From Syntrophorhabdus sp. (lineage in GTDB: Bacteria > Desulfobacterota > BSN033 > UBA1163), in assembly GCA_020724025.1 (NCBI GenBank), contig DYHU01000021.1:1-23163 (forward strand): a stretch of DNA of 23,163 bases, in the 5' to 3' direction. Shown here piece after piece: positions 14,600 through 20,743 of this stretch (positions are counted from its first letter, which is position 1; every line of letters starts with the position of its first letter). The notes beneath the pieces are model-generated. The model saw only the letters and a list, made by a program, of their open reading frames with translations, did no database searches and was not told the origin of the DNA. Made by a program: the position numbers and the translations under genes.

Positions 14600-15756
14600 T
14601 TTCGAGAATGAAAAAGCTGCTAAGATCCTTTGCTGACTTGAAATATGCCCATCTTTGCATGGGCCTCCTTGTCCTCTACGGCGGTTCGTCACTTATCACT
14701 TACACAAGCCATTTTGAAAAAGTCACGGACACCCTCAAGAGGTATTGCTATGCCGATTACAACGTAAGAGCATCGCTCTTCCAAAGGGAAATCATAGAAG
14801 CGGAATTCTATAGAGAAAGATATAAGGAAAGATTAGGTTCTCTGTTTGAGGGCTCTTTTGATTATCGAGAGAAAAAAGAGATGCAACCATTTTTTGTTAA
14901 GAAAGGGTTTTTATATGATGTCTGGCAGGAAAAGAACCGAAATTCCTATCTACTGGCTCGGGTCATTAAGGAAGGACAACATAAAGCGGAGATTCCCGAA
15001 GAGGTGGTCTTTAACTATTTCATCCTCGGGAAAAAAAAGATCGTCCCTTTCTCTGAGTATGATGAGGGGCGGGAGGCAAGGGTCTTTGTGTCAGCGGGTG
15101 AGAGAGTGGCCTACATTCACATAGACAGTATGGATTCCCATCTTCGCTGGTATTTTGATTCACTCTGGCAATCGGATACTCAAACCCCCCGAGGTTTTTA
15201 TAGGGAGTGGGCGGGTCTCAAAGATCCGTATACCTATTTCCTTTATCGTGACCTGCAAGAGATCTGTGAGTACATATTTCAAGGGCGGCCTTATAGGAAT
15301 AAAAAGGAGGCGAAACAATACTTTATGGAAGAAGGGATGAAAATCTATCTCCCAACCATGTATGCCATGGCCGCCAGGATGATTGGGGATCAGGATTCCA
15401 ATATTCGATCCGACTTCCATTATCTGAGAGCCTGCCTGACAGGTCTTTCCCTGAATCCAAACTTTACGATGTTCTATTTATTGAAAACGAACAGTCCGAA
15501 TAGCTATCACCCTTTGGTAAGGAAAGGATGGGAAGACTTTGGGCAATCATTTAATATAAAATATCCGGACGAAATCACACTTGACCAAATATCAAAAGTT
15601 TCTCAAAACATTCTTGATGAACTCGTAAAAAGTCAAAAAGTAGGTTTTTCCGTCATTCCGGCGAAAGCCGGAATCCAGTTCTTTCAAGCAGTTATAAATT
15701 CTCTGGACTCCGTTTTTCAACGGAGTGACGACTTTTTACGAAACCATCATTCTTGA
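14596..15756 (+). CDS. Membrane-anchored protein of unknown function, C-terminus replaced by a MITE
   Basis: 386 residues; a single N-terminal hydrophobic segment (LCMGLLVLYGGSSLITYTS, about 20-38), then a large soluble domain with FDYREKKEMQPFFVKKGFL, RVFVSAGERVAYIHIDS and a helical region. No family recognised. Coupled to the upstream rhomboid: TTG at 14596 overlaps its stop and has GGAAAGGG seven bases upstream; ATG 14608 is the alternative. From codon 341 on, the residues (ELVKSQKVGFSVIPAKAGIQ and on to NHHS) come from an inserted palindromic repeat. Removing it restores an ending LEKVKNPQSIRFVRNN with stop at 15800-15802. Confidence 0.75.
   Translation: MISRMKKLLRSFADLKYAHLCMGLLVLYGGSSLITYTSHFEKVTDTLKRYCYADYNVRASLFQREIIEAEFYRERYKERLGSLFEGSFDYREKKEMQPFFVKKGFLYDVWQEKNRNSYLLARVIKEGQHKAEIPEEVVFNYFILGKKKIVPFSEYDEGREARVFVSAGERVAYIHIDSMDSHLRWYFDSLWQSDTQTPRGFYREWAGLKDPYTYFLYRDLQEICEYIFQGRPYRNKKEAKQYFMEEGMKIYLPTMYAMAARMIGDQDSNIRSDFHYLRACLTGLSLNPNFTMFYLLKTNSPNSYHPLVRKGWEDFGQSFNIKYPDEITLDQISKVSQNILDELVKSQKVGFSVIPAKAGIQFFQAVINSLDSVFQRSDDFLRNHHS
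15609..15756. mobile_element. ~130-bp MITE with inverted termini and 9-bp target duplication
   Basis: CATTCTTGA is repeated at 15609-15617 and 15748-15756. Inside, TCGTAAAAAGTC (15623-15634) and GACTTTTTACGA (15730-15741) are perfect inverted repeats. Next inwards, CGTCA and TGACG pair, then ATTCCGGC/GCCGGAAT with a GAAA loop (15655-15674) and ACTCCGTT/AACGGAGT near the right end. Translation gives the VIPAKAGIQ peptide known from repeat-derived protein tails. No transposase is encoded. Confidence 0.8.
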
Positions 15757-15941
15757 GAAAGTTAAAAATCCTCAATCTATTAGATTTGTTAGGAACAACT
15801 AATGATAACAAAGATGAGGTAGAGTTTAACGTACCGGAGGTTTACGAAATTTATTACTACCAGAAATACTGCAAGGCGATGGAAAAGAGTTTTAAGAGGA
15901 GTGTATTGTTTAAGGCAAAGCAAACAGATCGACGGAATTGA
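15753..15941 (+). CDS. Doubtful small ORF downstream of the MITE
   Basis: An open frame of 62 codons from a TTG that lies inside the duplicated target site; no ribosome site. The second half (DEVEFNVPEVYEIYYYQKYC and onward) has protein-like composition, so a shorter gene starting from the TTG near 15788 cannot be dismissed. No family recognised. Most likely spurious or a fragment. Confidence 0.2.
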   Translation: MRKLKILNLLDLLGTTNDNKDEVEFNVPEVYEIYYYQKYCKAMEKSFKRSVLFKAKQTDRRN

Positions 15942-15958
15942 ATAAGAGGAGGAGGACT

Positions 15959-16663
15959 ATGCAAGCAACAAGAATCATACTTGTTGGTTTATTGGCGTGC
16001 ATGGTGGTCGGATTGGTGATGGTTAAACCAACCCATGCCGAAATTTATAAATGGGTTGACGAAAAAGGGACTATCCACTTTACTGAGGACCCGTCTAAGA
16101 TACCGGAGAAATACAGGGAAAAGACTCAAAGCAGAACCACGGAAGAGGATTTGATACCGCTTGAGGAACGTGTAAGAATCAAGAAAAAAGAAGAGGCCGA
16201 AATCAGGGGGCGCCTTAAACGAGAAAAAAATGAGGCCGAGATAAGGATGTTGGAGGAGCAATTAAAAAAGATTTCAGAAGGCGTTGAAAAGGAAAGGAGG
16301 GAGGTGGAAAGAAAAAGAGAAGATGCAAGCCGAGCACCTTCTCCCGGCTATATACCATTTGATAAATTCAAATACGTCACCAAGGGAATGACTGAGGCAG
16401 AGGTCCTGAGTCGATTTGGTCCTCCTACAAGGGAAGAAGAAGGCGAGATCAAGTCAAAAGGAACTGTTAGTGGTGGATCGGTCTCTGGATTTGTCCACCC
16501 TGGTGGGAGCATCAGCGGGACTGTAAGCGGAGGCAGTTATAAAGGGGAAACCGTTGTTGTAAAAAGATATTATTACATAGGAGACCGTTCCAAAGGGGAA
16601 CAAACAAGAATTATTACCTTCGAAAAAGGAAAGGTCGTTTATTATGAAAGTATTGCCCCTTAA
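15959..16663 (+). CDS. DUF4124-domain exported protein with coiled coil and SmpA/BamE-like tail
   Basis: 234 residues. Signal peptide (IILVGLLACMVVGLVMVKPTHA), then a DUF4124 core EIYKWVDEKGTIHFTEDPSKIP right after the cleavage site. A charged coiled coil (about 60-120, rich in EERVRIKKKEEAEIR) follows. Then comes the block FDKFKYVTKGMTEAEVLSRFG with GPPT, which resembles SmpA/OmlA-type envelope proteins, and a Gly/Ser-rich stretch (GGSVSGFVHPGGSISG) before a final beta strand pair. The start ATG 15959 follows AGGAGGAGG; a TTG at 15938 is in frame but weaker. Probably a periplasmic structural or assembly protein; precise role unknown. Confidence 0.82.
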   Translation: MQATRIILVGLLACMVVGLVMVKPTHAEIYKWVDEKGTIHFTEDPSKIPEKYREKTQSRTTEEDLIPLEERVRIKKKEEAEIRGRLKREKNEAEIRMLEEQLKKISEGVEKERREVERKREDASRAPSPGYIPFDKFKYVTKGMTEAEVLSRFGPPTREEEGEIKSKGTVSGGSVSGFVHPGGSISGTVSGGSYKGETVVVKRYYYIGDRSKGEQTRIITFEKGKVVYYESIAP

Positions 16664-16664
16664 A

Positions 16665-16701
16665 CCACACCCTGGAATAGAAGAATAGGGATATTCGTGT
16701 G
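16665..16701 (+). terminator. Possible hairpin terminator after the DUF4124 gene
   Basis: CCACAC (16665-16670) pairs with GTGTGG (16696-16701), extended by GAATA/TATTC across a four-base bulge. A T-run (16712-16718) follows ten bases later, farther than usual for an intrinsic terminator. Confidence 0.35.
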
Positions 16702-16773
16702 GAATATACTTATTTTTTTGACATTCAATAGGATATAAGATGGGTTAGTATCAAAGAACCCAAGGGAGAGGTT

Positions 16774-16947
16774 ATGAGCACAATGTTCTATATCTTATGC
16801 GCTGTCGTTCTCCTCTACTGGCTCTTTGCTGGGGTATTTCAACCCTTTCACAATAGACCTCAAATCTTAAGAGGCAGTTACGGTATGGTAAAAATATTTT
16901 TAGTAGGCTTGTTCTTGTTCCTGTTAGGATATTGCAGTAAGAAATGA
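16774..16947 (+). CDS. Small two-helix membrane protein
   Basis: 57 residues beginning MSTMFYILCAVVLLYWLFAG, then a polar loop FQPFHNRPQILRGSYG and a second hydrophobic segment MVKIFLVGLFLFLLGYC ending SKK. The ribosome site AAGGGAGAGG lies three to four bases before the ATG. A TTGACA stands at 16717-16722 but no matching -10 box is evident. No family recognised; the gene is real by ribosome site and composition. It precedes a broken exported-protein gene by 30 bp. Confidence 0.55.
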   Translation: MSTMFYILCAVVLLYWLFAGVFQPFHNRPQILRGSYGMVKIFLVGLFLFLLGYCSKK

Positions 16948-16977
16948 ATAATAGCACCCTGCAATAAGGGGAGGATT

Positions 16978-17181
16978 ATGAGAAAAACAGGATTACTTGT
17001 ACTGATACTAATAGGGGCTTTTTTACAGAATAGTTATGCTGCCGGGCATTTTTCTGAAAATTGGGTTTTCTTGGGGATAAGTTCTGTAGATTTTAGTACT
17101 GACTATTATGATGCGAACAGTGTAAAAAAGGAATCAGGTTTATACTGCGACCCATTAGGGGTGGACACGCTGAAGGTGTAG
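16978..17181 (+). pseudogene. Truncated exported protein (signal peptide plus YYD motif)
   Basis: 67 residues. A good ribosome site (GGGGAGG, 5-6 bases before the ATG) leads to a clean signal peptide ending NSYAAG. The mature part ENWVFLGISSVDFSTDYYDANSVKKESG resembles small secreted proteins with a W-x(n)-YYD-x(2)-S(I/V) pattern, which normally continue for another 70-100 residues. Here the frame leaves the pattern after KKESG and stops. The near-identical 393-bp duplicate begins 56 bp later. Read as a gene cut off by rearrangement; a short functional product is less likely. Confidence 0.55.
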
Positions 17182-17236
17182 AGGGTAGAGTCTCTGTAAG
17201 AGCAGAGAAATCCTTGAAACCGGAGGTGCGGAGGAT

Positions 17237-17629
17237 GAAGCAGATGGGATTCTTCAATAAGTTATTGAAAAATATGCCTGGTAGCCCAAAAAGTGTCGCG
17301 AGCAATTTGTTAAAATATTACTTGCTTTATGTGGCCAAGTTTCCGAATCTTCATGACAAAGAGATCTTTCGAATAATTTTAGATGAAAGATATTCAGTCC
17401 TAATTGACGGTAATGATATAGAAAGAATAGTTGCAAAGGCAGACACTTTAGTGGAGTTAACCCTTGGTGTATTATCGGTCGCCCATCGTGCTTCTGTAAG
17501 CGGTCAGTTTATGGAAGAGACCACGAGTGATATATTCAACTTCTTTTTAGAAAACGCACCTCTTGAATTTGAAATATTCAAAAATAAGGTGGGACAGTGG
17601 GAAGAAAACAAAGTTTAATGGAAAAACAG
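17237..17629. repeat. 393-bp direct duplication, copy A
   Basis: Identical to 22361-22753 (offset 5124, no indels) except for one T/A difference near 17576. The boundaries fall just outside one small gene: it begins in the ribosome-site region (GAAGCAG) and ends 11 bases past the stop (GGAAAAACAG). Sequence on both sides differs completely. Confidence 0.95.
17244..17618 (+). CDS. Unknown 124-residue protein, duplicate A
   Basis: Begins MGFFNKLLKNMPGSPKSVAS, then a helical body with LLKYYLLYVAKFPNLHDKEI, IDGNDIERIVAKADTLVEL and SGQFMEETTSDIFNFFLENA. No signal peptide, no membrane helix, no recognised family; predicted soluble and helical. GGAGG lies nine bases upstream. Differs from the copy at 22368-22742 only by Ile instead of Lys in the segment EFEIFKNK. 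Retention of two intact copies suggests recent duplication or gene conversion; an immunity-type or stress role cannot be read from the sequence. Confidence 0.7.
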   Translation: MGFFNKLLKNMPGSPKSVASNLLKYYLLYVAKFPNLHDKEIFRIILDERYSVLIDGNDIERIVAKADTLVELTLGVLSVAHRASVSGQFMEETTSDIFNFFLENAPLEFEIFKNKVGQWEENKV

Positions 17630-17717
17630 TATATGGTGTCTGAAGGAAAATAAAGAATATGTCAAGTAGTACAAAATGTATTAGATCGTGAAATGTGAGT
17701 AAGACTTTTTGGGGTGC

Positions 17718-17730
17718 GGGTCAGACCAAG
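17718..17730. repeat. GGGTCAGACC palindrome of the REP/IS200-associated type
   Basis: GGGTCAGACCAAG; an almost identical GGGTCGGACCAAG stands at 22770-22782. Both follow a copy of the duplicated gene. Such GGTC-n-GACC elements often border REP-associated tyrosine transposase genes, one of which (truncated) begins at 22884. The gap 17619-17914 holds nothing else I can name. Confidence 0.4.
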
Positions 17731-17914
17731 GTAGCCATATAGAAACAAGAAGTGGTAGGAAATTAAATCAAATAATCTTCTATTATTTGTTTCCCATTAT
17801 AATGATTATGTTAAATGTTTCCTAGAGTTATTTGGGTTGTTTAACCAATACTGATAAAAATGCGACGCTGATTCAGAAGAAAAAATTTACCAGGATTTTA
17901 ATAAGGAGATAACT

Positions 17915-18283
17915 ATGGGGCTTTTGGACTTATTATTTGCTGGAAAAAGGGTAGAAGAAATCAAAATGGCTTTGGTGGGTAAACACGTATTTGATAGTCT
18001 CATAAGTGCCGACCAGAAAAAGCAGGTTACTGCCCTTGCTAATCAGAGGCTTAGGGAGGGAACCTTTCCATCTGACAACTGCACAATGGATGACCTGGAT
18101 GTGAGGGTCCGACATGTTTTTCTGGGTCTGGCAATGGCTGAGCTAGGGATTGATCACGGACTAAATGGATTTCAATGGACATACGTAAGAAATCCATTTA
18201 TGGTTCGATACTATGATGAGAACTTGTGGGGAGCTGCAGCAGATATGCTTAGGAAGAAATACGGCCTAGATGTGAGTCTATGA
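17915..18283 (+). CDS. Unknown 122-residue soluble protein
   Basis: Begins MGLLDLLFAGKRVEEIKMAL. The body has LISADQKKQVTALANQRLRE, LDVRVRHVFLGLAMAELGID, then HGLNGFQWTYVRNPF and RYYDENLWGAAADMLRKKYG. No signal peptide or membrane segment. The ribosome site AAGGAG (six to seven bases upstream) supports the ATG. No family recognised. It stands alone between long non-coding gaps, like its neighbours in this array. Confidence 0.65.
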   Translation: MGLLDLLFAGKRVEEIKMALVGKHVFDSLISADQKKQVTALANQRLREGTFPSDNCTMDDLDVRVRHVFLGLAMAELGIDHGLNGFQWTYVRNPFMVRYYDENLWGAAADMLRKKYGLDVSL

Positions 18284-18436
18284 AGTTTATTCACAGCCCC
18301 CAAAACGTAATCTGTTTTGCTAACCAGTGTAAGACCGTTTGTGATAACCCCCAAGGGACAATGTGATCCCGCTGGAATCGGGATGCATCTGTTTAGGCGA
18401 TCAGATTTTGCTTTTTTATTTGATGGAGGCAAAAAG

Positions 18437-18685
18437 ATGAGAGTTAAAAAATATAGTGATCTTACACGAGAAGAATTTGTCATATTAAAAAATAAATTAG
18501 AAAAAGAAGGTTATAAAGAACAAAGATGTATAATTCCCCCCAGAGATAATGATTTAGAAAAGGGCTACTTTTATGTTACTAGCCACAGGGGATCGGCGGA
18601 AATATTTGAAGGTCATGAGGAGTTATATAGCCTCATGTATTTGGAGGAGTATGAACATCATGATCCTGTTATTCCGCTTCGTTGA
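18437..18685 (+). CDS. Unknown 82-residue acidic protein
   Basis: Start ATG 18437 with GGAGG at 18425-18429 (spacing seven). Protein begins MRVKKYSDLTREEFVILKNK, then EKEGYKEQRCIIPPRDND, KGYFYVTSHRGSAEIFEGHE and ends LEEYEHHDPVIPLR. Mixed helix and strand, no membrane helix, no recognised family. The frame is open back to 18317, but that portion lacks a ribosome site and crosses a small hairpin (ATCCCG 18366-18371, CGGGAT 18379-18384). Confidence 0.55.
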   Translation: MRVKKYSDLTREEFVILKNKLEKEGYKEQRCIIPPRDNDLEKGYFYVTSHRGSAEIFEGHEELYSLMYLEEYEHHDPVIPLR

Positions 18686-18689
18686 TAAA

Positions 18690-18767
18690 ATGCGCTATAA
18701 GGGGGTTTTCCCTTTATGGAAAGCATTTTTAGAGATATTGGCATTGATGGCAATAGGAAGTGAGTAA
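18690..18767 (+). CDS. Possible 25-residue hydrophobic microprotein
   Basis: ATG 18690 starts five bases past the preceding stop; reads MRYKGVFPLWKAFLEILALM then AIGSE. Amphipathic to hydrophobic, so a small membrane peptide is conceivable, but it has no convincing ribosome site. Low confidence. Confidence 0.2.
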   Translation: MRYKGVFPLWKAFLEILALMAIGSE

Positions 18768-18826
18768 GAATTAAATCCAGGACATTAATATTAGCCGTTC
18801 TATGACTAAAATAGTTGGAGGATATC

Positions 18827-19072
18827 ATGGGCCGCAAGATAATAATTCTTATCATCGCTTTTTTAATTATTTTTCAATTTTTTATTCGGTACCAGAAAGC
18901 TGAGGTAGGTTTTTATGATGTCCGATATGATAGATTGGCTGGGGTTGTTTCAATAAAGCCAATTAATTCAAATAAGTGGATAAAAACTCAGTTTAGGGAT
19001 TTAAGAATGGCAAAAGCATACATGGAAAGAAGAGAACTGGAAAGAGCTGTTGAAAAAGCTATTGACAGATAG
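18827..19072 (+). CDS. Small single-pass membrane protein
   Basis: 81 residues. ATG 18827 with GGAGG at 18817-18821 (spacing five) is preferred to the in-frame start at 18815. N-terminal helix GRKIIILIIAFLIIFQFFI (2-20), then a beta-rich segment VGFYDVRYDRLAGVVSIKPI and a charged helix RMAKAYMERRELERAVEKAI. Probably an N-in anchor with an exterior domain or an uncleaved signal. No family recognised. Confidence 0.6.
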   Translation: MGRKIIILIIAFLIIFQFFIRYQKAEVGFYDVRYDRLAGVVSIKPINSNKWIKTQFRDLRMAKAYMERRELERAVEKAIDR

Positions 19073-19132
19073 AACAAGGGAATAAATCAATATACCTATC
19101 TTTATATTCTATAACGTGAGAAGATTTTCAGC

Positions 19133-19570
19133 ATGGATTTTATAAAAATTGGTACCATTTCTCTCTCAGCTGTTTTGGTCGGTTTAATTTACATTCTTAT
19201 TAAACACTTCCTTGCAAAAGACCGCAGCAAACAAGAGCGTGTTTTTGAAGCTTGCAAGAAATTTAATGATGTTTTTGTAGATGATATTCGAAGACTTCAA
19301 GCAGGTAATGAGGATGCTTACGATATTTTGAAGACTTCTATCATCAAACATGAAATTGCCATACTCGAATATAAGAAATATTTAAAAGGAAAAAAATTAA
19401 AAACTTTTGAACGAGCATGGAATGAATACTATTATGGGAATATTCCCGGGAATTGTATTCCCTTTATTGAGCAATATTTTGCAGCAGGCAGTATCACTGA
19501 GAAAAGAGAACTAACGAATCTTGTACTTCAAAGATTAAAAAAACTAATATCTTTCGCTAAAATAGAATGA
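19133..19570 (+). CDS. Membrane-anchored helical protein of unknown function
   Basis: 145 residues. One N-terminal membrane segment (IGTISLSAVLVGLIYILIKH, about 6-25), then a cytoplasmic helical domain with ACKKFNDVFVDDIRRLQAGN, ILKTSIIKHEIAILEYKKYL, FERAWNEYYYGNIPGNCIPF and a basic C-terminal helix LVLQRLKKLISFAKIE. The aromatic centre WNEYYYG is its most distinct mark. Weak ribosome site AGAAG. No family recognised; probably transcribed with the 18827 gene (60-bp gap). Confidence 0.6.
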   Translation: MDFIKIGTISLSAVLVGLIYILIKHFLAKDRSKQERVFEACKKFNDVFVDDIRRLQAGNEDAYDILKTSIIKHEIAILEYKKYLKGKKLKTFERAWNEYYYGNIPGNCIPFIEQYFAAGSITEKRELTNLVLQRLKKLISFAKIE

Positions 19571-19655
19571 AAAAAATGGGGAGGCCGTGCTATTTAAAAA
19601 TGCCTGTAATGGGTGGCTAACATGGCGCAAGAGACTAAGGGATCATATGAGTTCA

Positions 19656-19710
19656 GGCATCGGTAATTCCTTAATTGCACTTCTTCTTAAAATACTGCAT
19701 TACCGATGCC
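19656..19710. repeat. 12-bp perfect inverted repeat upstream of the kinase module
   Basis: GGCATCGGTAAT (19656-19667) and ATTACCGATGCC (19699-19710) with a 31-nt loop. A second imperfect stem TAGGTACC/GGAACCTA follows (19722-19742). This is the left edge of the kinase module and could be a terminator, recombination site or insertion end. Confidence 0.6.
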
Positions 19711-19724
19711 CCGTATCTCGTTAG

Positions 19725-19859
19725 GTACCTTATTGGAACCTACGCCCTGCCACAAGCACGCTCTGCATGAGCGTCCCCCGGCCGGCACTTCAAGAATGTC
19801 TGCACTGCGATTGGCGCAGCGATGATTTCCGGGAGCCCCTAATTGAAACCCGCAAATGA
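19725..19859 (+). pseudogene. C-terminal stub of a zinc-ribbon protein upstream of the kinase
   Basis: A frame open from 19725 to TGA 19857-19859 ends in ALQECLHCDWRSDDFREPLI plus ETRK. The CxxCxW element matches CPHCRW in the TPR protein two genes on. It overlaps the kinase start by 17 bases, the spacing of a coupled upstream gene. The only internal ATG (19767) would give 30 residues, too short for the domain, so this looks like the tail of a gene whose front was deleted. Confidence 0.4.
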
Positions 19860-20718
19860 GAATCGAGTACTGCTTGATGACCACTATTACAAAGTAATCG
19901 CCGTCAAAACCGGTGGCATGGGTCAAGTTTGGCTCCTCAAAAAAGATTCCGCAGAGCAATTCGACTGGATTTATCGCTCTGGACTTGCAGTGAAAACATT
20001 CGACTTTGTAAGTGACAAACGAATCATTGAACATGAGCTGAACCACTGGGTAACTCTTGACCATCCCGCCATTCTACCTCTACTCAAGATTGGGCGACTT
20101 AACTTCCACCTTGGAGCAGTCATGCCCATGCGGGAGGGAAGTTTACATGACCTATTGGTAGAAAACGGGGCATTGAGCGAAAAAGAGGTACTGTCTATTC
20201 TTAGCCAATTGATCAGCGGATTGGATTATGCTTATCGCCATTGGGCGCTTCTCCATCTAGACTTAAAACCATCAAATGTGCTGATCCTATCTAAAAATCC
20301 CTTGAAGGTTCAGATCGCGGACTGGGGCATTTCGCGATTGGCTGGTGACCGAATGCTTACAAACAACAAGGCCTGTAAAAGGCTCGCAAATCTGGAAGAG
20401 ATGGTCACGTCCTACGCTGCTGGAACCCTGATCTTCATGGCTCCTGAACGATTTTCTGGATCGTGGTCGCTTTCACCGCAAGCCGATATTTACTCGCTAG
20501 GAATGATGGCAGTTATGATGAACACAGGCGCTCTCCCGTTTAGATTTGGCCTAATCGATCCACTCGACGAAATTGTCACCGGTTCATATATGAAGAATGT
20601 AGAACCCATACTGGCGGGGCGATCACGATCATTCGTGCGTCTCTGCTTTGAGTGTATTCACCCGCTGGTGGAGCATCGCCCCAAAAGCTATGAGGAACTA
20701 TTGAGACGCATTCGATAA
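19843..20718 (+). CDS. Hanks-type serine/threonine protein kinase, soluble
   Basis: 291 residues, single kinase domain with no membrane segment. Gly-rich loop TGGMGQVW (23-30), Lys51 in LAVKTF, helix-C Glu in IIEHELNHW, catalytic HLDLKPSNVL (Asp140, Lys142, Asn145; Leu replaces Arg of HRD), metal Asp160 in DWG (Trp replaces Phe of DFG), activation segment ending GTLIFMAPERF, and F-helix Asp215 in QADIYSLG. All catalytic residues are kept, so it should be active. The TTG at 19843 directly follows an in-frame TAA and has GGGAG seven bases upstream; no ATG precedes the Gly loop. It is 25 bp upstream of the TPR/zinc-ribbon gene, its likely partner or substrate. Confidence 0.88.
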   Translation: MKPANENRVLLDDHYYKVIAVKTGGMGQVWLLKKDSAEQFDWIYRSGLAVKTFDFVSDKRIIEHELNHWVTLDHPAILPLLKIGRLNFHLGAVMPMREGSLHDLLVENGALSEKEVLSILSQLISGLDYAYRHWALLHLDLKPSNVLILSKNPLKVQIADWGISRLAGDRMLTNNKACKRLANLEEMVTSYAAGTLIFMAPERFSGSWSLSPQADIYSLGMMAVMMNTGALPFRFGLIDPLDEIVTGSYMKNVEPILAGRSRSFVRLCFECIHPLVEHRPKSYEELLRRIR

Positions 20719-20743
20719 ACCTCAACCAACCCAAGGAGGCATC

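Noticed and set aside
16717..16751. Sigma-70 promoter starting at TTGACA 16717
   Set aside because: The only -10-like hexamers lie at 10 or more than 21 bases, outside the usable spacing.
18317..18436. Extended start for the 82-residue gene
   Set aside because: No ribosome site at the upstream start, while a well-spaced GGAGG precedes ATG 18437.
15950..19842. Integron cassette array
   Set aside because: No repeated attC sites with matching RYYYAAC/GTTRRRY ends after successive genes and no integrase in the window; only one weak look-alike at 19613-19727.
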